DNA of 64,000 bases from Tropicimonas isoalkanivorans. GTDB taxonomy: Bacteria > Pseudomonadota > Alphaproteobacteria > Rhodobacterales > Rhodobacteraceae. The stretch is taken from contig NZ_FOLG01000004.1 of NCBI RefSeq assembly GCF_900112335.1, positions 182,408 to 246,407 of the forward strand. The letters are read 5' to 3'. The notes beneath the pieces were generated by a model. It ran no database searches. It saw nothing but the letters and a program-made list of their open reading frames with translations, and had not been told where the DNA came from. Made by a program: the position numbers and the translations under genes. Positions 26,378 to 33,422 of this stretch are shown piece after piece (the first letter of the stretch is position 1; the number at the start of each line of letters is the position of its first letter).

Positions 26378-26487
26378 GGGTGCTTAGGGTTCCGCTGCCG
26401 GGCGATCCGGCAGGCCAGGTCCGAGAAGTGCCACCCCTGGGGCAAATTCCGCAGGGGCACACGGCGGGCCAAAATCCCGGGAGATTA
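26378..26487 (+). ncRNA. Guanidine-I (ykkC-type) riboswitch aptamer
   Basis: The conserved ykkC elements appear in the right order: CTTAGGGTTCCG at 26383, a CTGCCGG/CCGGCAG stem, CAGGTCCGAGA at 26416-26426, CACACGG at 26459, and CGGGCCAAAATCCCGGGAGA ending at about 26484. These are the most conserved nucleotides of the guanidine-I class, which binds free guanidinium and turns on guanidine export or degradation genes. It lies about 90 bases before the first gene of an ABC transporter plus guanidine hydrolase operon, an expected target. Exact ends are estimated by eye. Confidence 0.93.
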
Positions 26488-26519
26488 CTGCGCAGGTCAC
26501 GCCCGCGCCTTCATCTCTT

Positions 26520-26558
26520 GTTCCGCCAGCGGGCTGACCTCAACCAGATTTGCGGAAC
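26520..26558 (+). promoter_or_regulatory. Hairpin in the expression platform downstream of the aptamer
   Basis: GTTCCGC (26520-26526) pairs with GCGGAAC (26552-26558) between the riboswitch and the first start codon. There is no T run after it, so translational control or a folding switch is more likely than simple termination. The function is inferred from its position. Confidence 0.45.
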
Positions 26559-26576
26559 GCCACAACGGGGAAGACA

Positions 26577-27644
26577 ATGACCAGACCGAAGCTTCTGTCC
26601 GCCACGGCCCTGTCGCTGGGCCTGATCGCCGCCACGCTGGGCCCGGCAGCCGCCGAGGAGAAAACCGATTTCAAGGTCGCCTGGTCGATCTATGCCGGCT
26701 GGATGCCGTGGGGGTACCTGTCGGACTCCGGCATCATGGACAAATGGGCCGAGAAATACGGCATCACGGTCGAGATCGTGCAGATCAACGACTACGTCGA
26801 GTCGATCAACCAGTACACGGCGGGTGAGTTCGACGGCGTGTCGGCGACCAACATGGACACGCTGTCGATCCCCTCTGGCGGCGGGGTGGATACCACCGCA
26901 CTGATCATCGGCGACTATTCCAACGGCAACGACGCGGTGATCCTGAAGGGCGAGGGCACGGTCGAGGATCTGGCGGGCAAGCCGGTGAACCTGGTGGAAC
27001 TGTCGGTCTCCCACTACCTGCTGGCGCGGGCGCTCGACAGCGTGGGCCTGGCCGAGGCGGATCTGGGCGGCGTGGTCAACACCTCCGACGCGGACATGAT
27101 CGCGGCCTTCGCAGCGCCAGAGGTCGAGGCGGTGGTCACCTGGAACCCACTGGTGTCGGAGATCCTGTCGTCCAACCCGGATGCGACGAGCGTATTCGAC
27201 AGCTCGAAGATCCCCGGCGAGATCCTGGACCTGATGGTCGTCAACACCCAGACGCTGGCCGACAATCCCGACTTCGGCAAGGCGATGGTGGGCGCGTGGT
27301 ACGAGGTCATGGGCCTGATGGCGGCGGGCGACGCGGAGGCGCTGGGCGCCATGGCCTCGGCGGCGGGGACCGACCTGGAAGGCTACAAGGCGCAGCTCGA
27401 CAAGACCGCGATGTTCTATGACCCCGCCGAGGCCGTGGCGCAGGCGGAGAGCGCGGACCTGCCCGCCACGATGACCAATGTTGCGGAGTTCCTGTTCGAC
27501 AAGGGCATTCTGGGCGTCAACGCGCCGAGTGCCGATTTCGTCGGCGTCGCCTATCCGGACGGTTCGACCAGCGGCGACGAGGCCAACGTGCAGTTCCGCT
27601 ACGACACCACCTACATGAAGATGGCCGCGGACGGCAGCCTCTGA
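26577..27644 (+). CDS. Guanidine-operon ABC transporter substrate-binding protein (NitT/TauT type)
   Basis: Periplasmic binding protein of 355 residues with a signal peptide ending near GPAAAEE. WSIYAGWMPWGYLSDSG and EIVQINDYVESINQYTAGEFDG are features of the NitT/TauT/SsuA class; proteins of this subgroup are often mislabelled urea or taurine binding proteins. Its place directly under a guanidine-I riboswitch and in an operon with guanidine hydrolase makes guanidine, or a guanidine-bearing compound, the likely ligand. The ATG at 26577 follows GGGGAAG. A GC-rich hairpin lies between this gene and the permease gene, which could raise binding-protein output relative to the membrane components. 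Confidence 0.9.
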   Translation: MTRPKLLSATALSLGLIAATLGPAAAEEKTDFKVAWSIYAGWMPWGYLSDSGIMDKWAEKYGITVEIVQINDYVESINQYTAGEFDGVSATNMDTLSIPSGGGVDTTALIIGDYSNGNDAVILKGEGTVEDLAGKPVNLVELSVSHYLLARALDSVGLAEADLGGVVNTSDADMIAAFAAPEVEAVVTWNPLVSEILSSNPDATSVFDSSKIPGEILDLMVVNTQTLADNPDFGKAMVGAWYEVMGLMAAGDAEALGAMASAAGTDLEGYKAQLDKTAMFYDPAEAVAQAESADLPATMTNVAEFLFDKGILGVNAPSADFVGVAYPDGSTSGDEANVQFRYDTTYMKMAADGSL

Positions 27645-27652
27645 CCCCGACT

Positions 27653-27672
27653 GCCCGGCCTCGCTGCCGGGC
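27653..27672 (+). other. Hairpin between binding-protein and permease genes
   Basis: GCCCGGC (27653-27659) pairs with GCCGGGC (27666-27672) over a 6-base loop. Such stems after the first gene of ABC operons commonly protect the upstream mRNA from 3' decay; that role is inferred. Confidence 0.45.
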
Positions 27673-27690
27673 GGCTCGAAAGGAGCCGAG

Positions 27691-28503
27691 ATGCGCCTCA
27701 TCAACCGACGCCCGTCGCGGCCGGTGGCCGTGCTGCTTGCGGCCCTGCCATTCGTGCTGATCGTGATCGCTTACATGATCGGTTCGGACCTGCGGCTGGC
27801 CGCCAACCCGCAGGACAAGCTGCTGCCCGCCCCGTCGACCATCTGGGACACGGCCGTGCGGCTCTTCACCGAGCCCGACAAGCGGTCCGGCAGGATCCTG
27901 CTCTGGGCCGACACCGGCGCCAGCCTGCGTCGGCTGGCGCTCGGGGTGGGGATCGCGGCGGCGATTTCGCTGTCGCTCGGGGTGCTGATCGGCCTTTTGC
28001 CCTATGCCCGGCGCTTGCTCTCGGGCTTCGTCGCGGTGATTTCCATGGTGCCGCCGCTGGCGCTGCTGCCGATCCTCTTCATCGTCTTCGGGCTGGGGGA
28101 GGTCTCCAAGGTGGTGCTCATCGTGATCGGCATCACGCCGTTCCTGACGCGGGACCTGTCGCAGCGGGTGCTCGACATCCCGCACGAGGAGATCGTGAAG
28201 GCGCAGACGCTGGGGGCCTCGACGCTGGTGATCGCGCTCCGCGTCGTGTTGCCGCAAATCCTGCCCCGGCTCATCTCGGCCATCCGGCTGGCGCTGGGCT
28301 CGGCCTGGCTGTTCCTCATCGCGGCGGAGGCGGTGGCGGCGGACGTGGGGCTCGGCTACCGGATCTTCCTGGTGCGGCGCTACCTCGCGATGGACGTGAT
28401 CCTGACCTACGTGCTCTGGATCACCTTTCTGGCCTTCGTCATCGACTGGGCGCTGAAACGGCTGTCCGGCAAGGCGTTTCCGTGGATGGGGGCGGGGCTG
28501 TGA
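27691..28503 (+). CDS. Guanidine-operon ABC transporter permease
   Basis: Inner-membrane permease of the NitT/TauT family, 270 residues. It has six or so hydrophobic segments and the cytoplasmic EAA-type loop that contacts the ATPase, seen as EIVKAQTLGASTLVIALRVV. An N-terminal helix is followed by a periplasmic stretch (ADLRLAANP-like region, residues about 35-65), then the core five helices. It follows the binding-protein gene after 46 bp. The gap of 286 bp before the ATPase gene is odd for a transporter operon. Confidence 0.9.
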   Translation: MRLINRRPSRPVAVLLAALPFVLIVIAYMIGSDLRLAANPQDKLLPAPSTIWDTAVRLFTEPDKRSGRILLWADTGASLRRLALGVGIAAAISLSLGVLIGLLPYARRLLSGFVAVISMVPPLALLPILFIVFGLGEVSKVVLIVIGITPFLTRDLSQRVLDIPHEEIVKAQTLGASTLVIALRVVLPQILPRLISAIRLALGSAWLFLIAAEAVAADVGLGYRIFLVRRYLAMDVILTYVLWITFLAFVIDWALKRLSGKAFPWMGAGL

Positions 28504-28789
28504 CGGGGGGCGGGGTTTCAGAGCGCGCTGGCCGGATGTCTGGCCCGGGTGACCAATCCGGGCCGCGCCCGACCCTCCCCTCGGGAGGGCGCACTGGCGA
28601 TGTCGCATGCCGAACAGCCCTCGTCCGGGGCATTGGAATAAAGCGCCTGCCACAAGCGTGGTCCAGCGCCCTCCCAGGGTCGGTCGCGGCACTCCGCTCT
28701 GCGATGGCACATCAGGTTCCGGTCCCGGGCGTGGGTGCCCCACCGAGCATGATATTTCACTGCCCGACCGCCAATTCCGGAGGACGCCC
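28504..28789. other. 286-bp gap inside the guanidine operon
   Basis: No credible gene on either strand. It contains a CCTCCC-CTC-GGGAGG hairpin near 28574-28590 and a related CCCTCCCAGGG element near 28669-28680. I looked for a second guanidine riboswitch and found no AGGGTTCCG, GGTCCGAGA or mini-ykkC core. It may be a late insertion of intergenic DNA or hold an internal promoter for the ATPase-hydrolase part. Confidence 0.4.
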
Positions 28790-29557
28790 ATGAGCTTCGT
28801 CACCGTTCGCGACGTCTGGAAGAGCTATGACGGCCGCCCGATCCTGGAGCGGGTGAATGTCGACGTGGAGGAGGGGGAGTTCATCTCCATCGTCGGGGCC
28901 TCGGGCTGCGGCAAGTCCACCTTCCTGCGGCTGCTGCTGGCCGACGAATTGCCGTCGCGCGGAGCGATCCGGATCGAGCAGGGGCACCGGGCCATGGAGC
29001 CGAACCAGGAGCGCGGCGTCGTGTTCCAGCGCTACTCGGTCTTTCCGCACATGACCGTGCGCGACAACATCGTCGCCGCGGAGAGCTTCGGCACCCGCTC
29101 CGGCTGGTTCTTCGGGAAACGGCTGCGCGGGGCGCGGGAGCGGGCGGACGAGACTCTCGCCCGGATCGGCCTCAGCCACGTGGCGGACAATTACCCCGCC
29201 ACGCTCTCGGGCGGGATGCAGCAGCGCCTCGCCATTGGGCAGGCGCTCACCGCCCAGCCGCGCATCCTGCTTCTGGACGAGCCGTTCGGCGCGCTGGACC
29301 CCGGCACGCGGCTGGCGATGCACGATTTCCTCACCGAACTGCGGGCGCGCACGAAGATGACCGTGTTCATGGTCACCCATGACCTGACGGAGGGCTTCAA
29401 GCTTGGGGACCGGGTGCTGGTCTTCGACAAGCCCCGGTGGGACCCGCACGACCCCGGCGCCTACGGCGCCACCATCACCTATGATTTCGATGCCCGGGAC
29501 GAGGGCATCCCCTTTCAGACTATCAAGGAGAAGACGCATGTTCCGGTATCGGCCTGA
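28790..29557 (+). CDS. Guanidine-operon ABC transporter ATP-binding protein
   Basis: Cytoplasmic ATPase of the NitT/TauT class, 255 residues. Walker A is GASGCGKST, the Q-loop is VFQRYSVFPH, the signature is LSGGMQQR, Walker B is ILLLDEPFGALD, and the switch histidine is in MVTHDLTEG. The C-terminal tail of about 40 residues (from DKPRWDPHDPGAYGA onward) is longer than in TauB-type ATPases and seems typical of the guanidine-linked subgroup. The ATG at 28790 follows CGGAGGACG. Its 3' end overlaps the hydrolase gene by 20 bases. Confidence 0.93.
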   Translation: MSFVTVRDVWKSYDGRPILERVNVDVEEGEFISIVGASGCGKSTFLRLLLADELPSRGAIRIEQGHRAMEPNQERGVVFQRYSVFPHMTVRDNIVAAESFGTRSGWFFGKRLRGARERADETLARIGLSHVADNYPATLSGGMQQRLAIGQALTAQPRILLLDEPFGALDPGTRLAMHDFLTELRARTKMTVFMVTHDLTEGFKLGDRVLVFDKPRWDPHDPGAYGATITYDFDARDEGIPFQTIKEKTHVPVSA

Positions 29558-30794
29558 GCGTACACGGTCGCATCACCCGTCGGACGCCCGCGCGGCGCAT
29601 ACGGCGCGGCAGAGACGCGCCCACCATCCCGACCTCAGCCAGCTTCAGGGCTGGAAGGCGATGCAGAAGGAGGCCGACCTGCCCGGCAGCCGCTGGGACG
29701 AGGAGCGCCGCTGGGCGCTGCGCATGGGGCTGACGGGGGCGGAGTCCATCGAGGACAAGTCCATCCCCACCTTTGCGCGCGGGGAGCTGCCGCACTACGC
29801 CGGGATCAACACCTTCCTCAAGGCGCCCTATGCGGAGGACGTGCTGGAGGTGCAGCACTACGACGCCACGGTGCTGGGCATCCCGTTCGACGGCGGCACC
29901 ACCTATCGCGCGGGCACGCGGTTCGGGCCGCAGGGGGTGCGCAAGATCTCCGCGCTCTACACGCCCTACAACTACGAGATCGGGGTGGACCTGCGGGAGC
30001 AGATGACGCTCTGCGACGCGGGCGACGTGTTCACGATCCCTGCCAACCTGGAAAAGAGCTTCGACCAGATCAGCCGCGCGGTCTCGCACGTATTCTCCAG
30101 CGGGTCGCTCCCGATCATGATCGGCGGCGATCACTCCATTGGCTTCCCCTGCGTGCGCGGGATCGCCGAATGCACGTCGAAGAAGATCGGCATCGTCCAC
30201 TTCGACCGCCACGCCGACATCCAGGAGAAGGACCTCGACGAGCGCATGCACACCACGCCGTGGTTCCACGCCACCAACATGCCCAACGTGCCGGCGAAGA
30301 ACCTGGTGCAGGTGGGCATCGGCGGCTGGCAGGTCCCGCGGGAGGCGGTGAAGGTGGCGCGGGAGCGCGAGACCAACATCATCACCATGTCGGATATGGA
30401 GCGGATGGGCGTCGACAAGACCGCCGAAATGGCGCTGGAGATGGCGTGGGACGGCGTGGATATGGTCTACATGTCCTTCGACATCGACAGCATCGACTGC
30501 GGCTTCGTTCCCGGCACCGGCTGGCCCGAGCCCGGTGGCTTCCTGCCGCGGGAGGCGCTGGCGTTGGCCTCCAAGGTCGCTGCGGAGGGTATATGCGGCA
30601 TGGAACTGGTCGAGGTCGCGCCGCCCTATGACACGTCGGAGATCACCGCGCTCATGGGCACCCGCGTGATCGTCGACGTGCTGGGGGCGATGGTGGCAAA
30701 CGGCACCCTCGGCAAGCACCGTGCCCACATTGACAAGCCGGTGACGATCCCGCACGGAGAGTTCGAAGGCAAGAGGTGGTCCAATGCCACATGA
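29538..30794 (+). CDS. gdmH: Guanidine hydrolase (GdmH type, arginase family)
   Basis: Arginase/agmatinase-fold enzyme that should split guanidine to urea and ammonia. Established GdmH enzymes are nickel-dependent. The 418-residue protein has an N-terminal extension of about 100 residues beyond ordinary agmatinases, as in GdmH. Metal ligands are H199 (GGDHSIGFP), D223, H225 and D227 (HFDRHADIQE), and D315 and D317 (SFDIDSIDCG). Segments such as DERMHTTPWFHATN and GIGGWQVPRE, and tryptophan in GTGWPEPGG where agmatinases have a small residue, point to the guanidine subgroup. Riboswitch control of the operon supports this. It overlaps the ATPase gene by 20 bases and the next gene by 11. Urea would then need urease or similar, not seen here. 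Confidence 0.92.
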   Translation: MFRYRPERTRSHHPSDARAAHTARQRRAHHPDLSQLQGWKAMQKEADLPGSRWDEERRWALRMGLTGAESIEDKSIPTFARGELPHYAGINTFLKAPYAEDVLEVQHYDATVLGIPFDGGTTYRAGTRFGPQGVRKISALYTPYNYEIGVDLREQMTLCDAGDVFTIPANLEKSFDQISRAVSHVFSSGSLPIMIGGDHSIGFPCVRGIAECTSKKIGIVHFDRHADIQEKDLDERMHTTPWFHATNMPNVPAKNLVQVGIGGWQVPREAVKVARERETNIITMSDMERMGVDKTAEMALEMAWDGVDMVYMSFDIDSIDCGFVPGTGWPEPGGFLPREALALASKVAAEGICGMELVEVAPPYDTSEITALMGTRVIVDVLGAMVANGTLGKHRAHIDKPVTIPHGEFEGKRWSNAT

Positions 30795-31227
30795 TCACGC
30801 CCACGGGCACCATCATCACGCGCACGGCATGGGGCACAACCATGCCGACGCCGACCACCTGCACAGCCACCTCCACGACGCCGACGCAGCCGCCGACCTT
30901 CAGGTGCTGACGGCGCAGTTCATCGACGGCTTCGTGCAGGCCGCCGACAAGGCGAGCTACCTGCGGCTGGCCGGCGTGCCCTTCGAGCGGCCCGGCAAGG
31001 GCGGGGCGAAGGCGCTGAAGCTGGTGGACGTGGAGCTGAAGACCGACTGGCAGGTCGGCACCGCCAGCCCGAGCTTTGGCTCGCGCGAACTCAGTTACCT
31101 GCCGTTCCCGGGCGAAATGGTCCGGGAGCGCACAAACATGTCGCTGGTCTATGTCTCGATGGACGAGAAGTCCGTGCTGGACATCCGCGACTTCCTCTCG
31201 TTGCGAAAAAAGGAGATCGACCAATGA
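30784..31227 (+). CDS. Histidine-rich protein, candidate nickel chaperone for GdmH
   Basis: A 147-residue cytoplasmic protein with 14 histidines among its first 31 residues (MPHDHAHGHHHHAHGMGHNH then DHLHSHLHD), followed by a compact domain of about 110 residues with LKLVDVELKTDWQVGTASPS and a helical end LDIRDFLSLRKKEID. There is no cysteine anywhere, so it cannot be a zinc-finger HypA, and no P-loop, so it is not HypB or UreG. It overlaps gdmH by 11 bases and the next gene by 4, implying coupled synthesis. A nickel-binding or storage role is inferred from the histidine tail and from nickel dependence of known guanidine hydrolases. I do not recognise the folded domain. Confidence 0.75.
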   Translation: MPHDHAHGHHHHAHGMGHNHADADHLHSHLHDADAAADLQVLTAQFIDGFVQAADKASYLRLAGVPFERPGKGGAKALKLVDVELKTDWQVGTASPSFGSRELSYLPFPGEMVRERTNMSLVYVSMDEKSVLDIRDFLSLRKKEIDQ

Positions 31228-31385
31228 AGAAACTTGCTTTTGCCGTTCCCGCCCTGCTTGCCGCCCTTCCGGCCGCCGCTCATGAGGGCGCGCACCTGCA
31301 CCCGCACGGCTCCGAAACGGCCATGCTGGTGCTCTCGGCCGCGCTCGTGGGGGGAGCGATCGCGACGTATCTCTGGCGCCGCTGA
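31224..31385 (+). CDS. Small histidine-rich membrane protein of the guanidine operon
   Basis: A 53-residue protein: an N-terminal signal-like hydrophobic stretch (MKKLAFAVPALLAALPAAA), a short segment HEGAHLHPHGSE with four histidines, one transmembrane helix (about 33-49) and a TYLWRR end. Its ATG overlaps the previous stop (ATGA) and AAGGAG lies upstream. The histidine patch would face the periplasm if the first stretch is cleaved. The layout recalls the histidine stretch after the signal of HupE/UreJ nickel permeases, but it is far too short to be one. A role in metal capture or in helping the transporter is speculation. Confidence 0.7.
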   Translation: MKKLAFAVPALLAALPAAAHEGAHLHPHGSETAMLVLSAALVGGAIATYLWRR

Positions 31386-31437
31386 GGGCAGCCCTCACGT
31401 CGTTCTGCCCGTTTCGACGGAAACTTAGAGACTCTGA

Positions 31438-31459
31438 CCGGGCGGTGGATGCCGCCCGG
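31438..31459 (+). terminator. Hairpin ending the guanidine operon
   Basis: CCGGGCGG pairs with CCGCCCGG over a 6-base loop, 50 bases after the last small gene. A smaller inverted repeat TGAGGGCAGCCCTCA overlaps the stop codon at 31383-31397. T content after the stem is modest. Confidence 0.5.
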
Positions 31460-31521
31460 CTGTTCGCTGTGCCGGGCCTGCGCGTCAGCCGTGCGGGCGA
31501 TGTTGCCCCAGGATACTCCCA

Positions 31522-32163
31522 ATGGAATTTACTGCCCCCTTGCTCGCCTACGCCGCCGCCCTGGCCATCGCGGCGATTATCCCCGGACCCGGAGTCGCGG
31601 CCCTCGTCGGGCAATCCCTCGCCGGAGGGATGCGCGCGTCGGTCTTCTTTCTGATCGGGCTCGCGCTCGGCGATCTGACCTATCTGACCTTTGCCGTGGC
31701 GGGGCTCGCCGTTGTCGCGCAAACCTTCGCCGGGGCGTTCATCCTGCTCAAGATCGCCGGAGGGGCGTATCTCGTCTACCTCGCCTACCGGATATGGACG
31801 AGCGACGCGGCGGCTACGACCATCACCAAATCCGACGGCACGTCCGGGCTGGCCGCGACGGTTGCCGGATACACGATCACCATGAGCAATCCCAAGACGA
31901 TCATCTTCTACCTGGCGTTGGTGCCAACGGTTGTTGACCTGAAGACGATTGGCGTCAGCCAATGGGCTGTCCTCTGCCTCGTGACGGTCGCGGTGCTCGG
32001 CGCGACCCTGATCCCCTATGCGATCCTGGCGGACCGTGCACGTGCGGTCCTTGGGCGCTCCACCTCCCTCCGCCGCCTCAACATGTGGGCCGCTGGGTTC
32101 ATCGGGGCCGCCGGGGTTGTCATCCTCGGAGAAGCCGCGCGCGCAATGACGCGGAGAACCTGA
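31522..32163 (+). CDS. LysE/RhtB family exporter
   Basis: Inner-membrane exporter of amino acids or small metabolites, 213 residues with about six hydrophobic segments. The LysE signature IPGPGVAALVGQSLAGGMRA is close to the N-terminus, and NPKTIIFYLALVPTVV is the second conserved block. The length is normal. It follows the guanidine operon after a hairpin and 136 bp, so co-regulation is uncertain. The substrate cannot be named. Confidence 0.88.
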   Translation: MEFTAPLLAYAAALAIAAIIPGPGVAALVGQSLAGGMRASVFFLIGLALGDLTYLTFAVAGLAVVAQTFAGAFILLKIAGGAYLVYLAYRIWTSDAAATTITKSDGTSGLAATVAGYTITMSNPKTIIFYLALVPTVVDLKTIGVSQWAVLCLVTVAVLGATLIPYAILADRARAVLGRSTSLRRLNMWAAGFIGAAGVVILGEAARAMTRRT

Positions 32164-32241
32164 GGCGGGCGCTCGTTCCGGGCCTCCGCTTTCAGGACAG
32201 AACCGGCAGCTTCGGCCTCCAGCTAACGCCTTAGGCCGGTT

Positions 32242-33378
32242 TCAATCGGCGGTCGGGGCTAGCTCGCCGATGGAGCGGGCGCCGAGCTGGATCATGTTTG
32301 TTTCCACGTCGGCGCGCAGAATGTCGTAGACATGATCGCCGCCCCGCGCCCCGAGCGCGGCCGTGCCATAGAGGAACGCCCGCCCCAGCAGGCAGAAATC
32401 GGCGCCGAGGCTGAGCGCGCGCAGGATGTCGACGCCGCTTTCGATGCCGCTGTCGAAGAGGATCTTTGTCTCGCCCCTGACGGCTGCGGCGATCTCCGGC
32501 AGGACTCGGATCGTCGGTGGGGCGGCGTCGAACTGCCGGCCGCCGTGGTTGGAAACGACGATGCCGTCGGCGCCGACCTCCACCGCGCGGCGGGCATCCT
32601 CGGGCGAAAGAATCCCTTTAATGACGAACGGACCGTCCCAGGCGTCCCGCATCTGGCGCACCATTTCCCAGTCCGGCCGCCCGTCCACGACCTTGCCCAC
32701 GAGCCGGGCGGCGCCTGAGAAGGACGTGCTGTCGAAGTACTTCTCCAGTGTGCGGAACTTCGGAATGCCGTGGCGGAGCGTTGCGATGGACCAAGCCGGG
32801 CGGATGGCGGCGCGAAAGAGGGTTTTGGGCGTGAACTTCGGCGGCACGGAGACGCCAGCCACGAGCTGCCGCTCCCGGCGGCTGCCGACGGGGACGTCCA
32901 CCGTGACGACCAGCACGGAAAACCCGCTGTCGGCGGCACGTTTCAGCATGTCGGCGCGGATCTCGGGGTCGATCGGCGTATAAAGCTGGAACCAGCCGTT
33001 GCCGCCGGCCAGCGGGCCGATGACCTCGGGCGCCTCGTTGGCGGTGGTGCTCAGCGCGTAGGGCATGGCCTTGCGCGCCGCGGTCTCGGCCAGGAAAATC
33101 TCCGTCTTCGGCCACATCAGGCCGGAGAGGCCCACCGGCCCCGCGCCGAAGGGGACGGAATAGGTCCGCCCGAAGATCTCGGTGGTCAGGTCGGGCGTGA
33201 AGCGGCCGCGCAGGACGCGCGGGACCAGCTCGACGGCATTCAGCGCGTCACGGTTTCGCTGGACCAGCGTCTCGTGCCCGGTGCCGCTCGCCAAATACTC
33301 CCACGCAAAGAACGGTGCCCGCTGGCGCGCCTTCGCGGCGAGGTAGGGGATCGAGGGGTAACGGTCTTCGAGCGACAT
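32242..33378 (-). CDS. FMN-dependent alpha-hydroxyacid dehydrogenase/oxidase (LldD-like)
   Basis: TIM-barrel flavoenzyme of the L-lactate dehydrogenase, glycolate oxidase and mandelate dehydrogenase family, 378 residues. The FMN-binding lysine is in FVIKGILSPEDA, the catalytic histidine in GIVVSNHGGRQFD, and the phosphate loop in LFDSGIESGVDILRALSLGA. QLYTP and VDVPVGSRRER are also family blocks. It is transcribed in the same direction as uxuA, just downstream (44 bp), so it probably belongs to the same hexuronate/aldonate operon. It oxidises a 2-hydroxyacid; whether that acid is lactate or a sugar acid from this pathway is open. Confidence 0.9.
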   Translation of the reverse strand: MSLEDRYPSIPYLAAKARQRAPFFAWEYLASGTGHETLVQRNRDALNAVELVPRVLRGRFTPDLTTEIFGRTYSVPFGAGPVGLSGLMWPKTEIFLAETAARKAMPYALSTTANEAPEVIGPLAGGNGWFQLYTPIDPEIRADMLKRAADSGFSVLVVTVDVPVGSRRERQLVAGVSVPPKFTPKTLFRAAIRPAWSIATLRHGIPKFRTLEKYFDSTSFSGAARLVGKVVDGRPDWEMVRQMRDAWDGPFVIKGILSPEDARRAVEVGADGIVVSNHGGRQFDAAPPTIRVLPEIAAAVRGETKILFDSGIESGVDILRALSLGADFCLLGRAFLYGTAALGARGGDHVYDILRADVETNMIQLGARSIGELAPTAD

Positions 33379-33422
33379 GGCGCACCTCGCTCCGGCCCCG
33401 GCTCAGGCGGGGCCGGCCGTCG

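Noticed and set aside
28504..28789. Possible second guanidine riboswitch inside the operon gap
   Set aside because: None of the guanidine-I, -II or -III core sequences could be found; only GC-rich hairpins are present.
30784..31227. HypA or UreE assignment for the histidine-rich protein
   Set aside because: HypA requires a cysteine zinc finger and there is no cysteine; UreE has its histidine tail at the C-terminus, while here it is N-terminal, and the rest does not resemble UreE.
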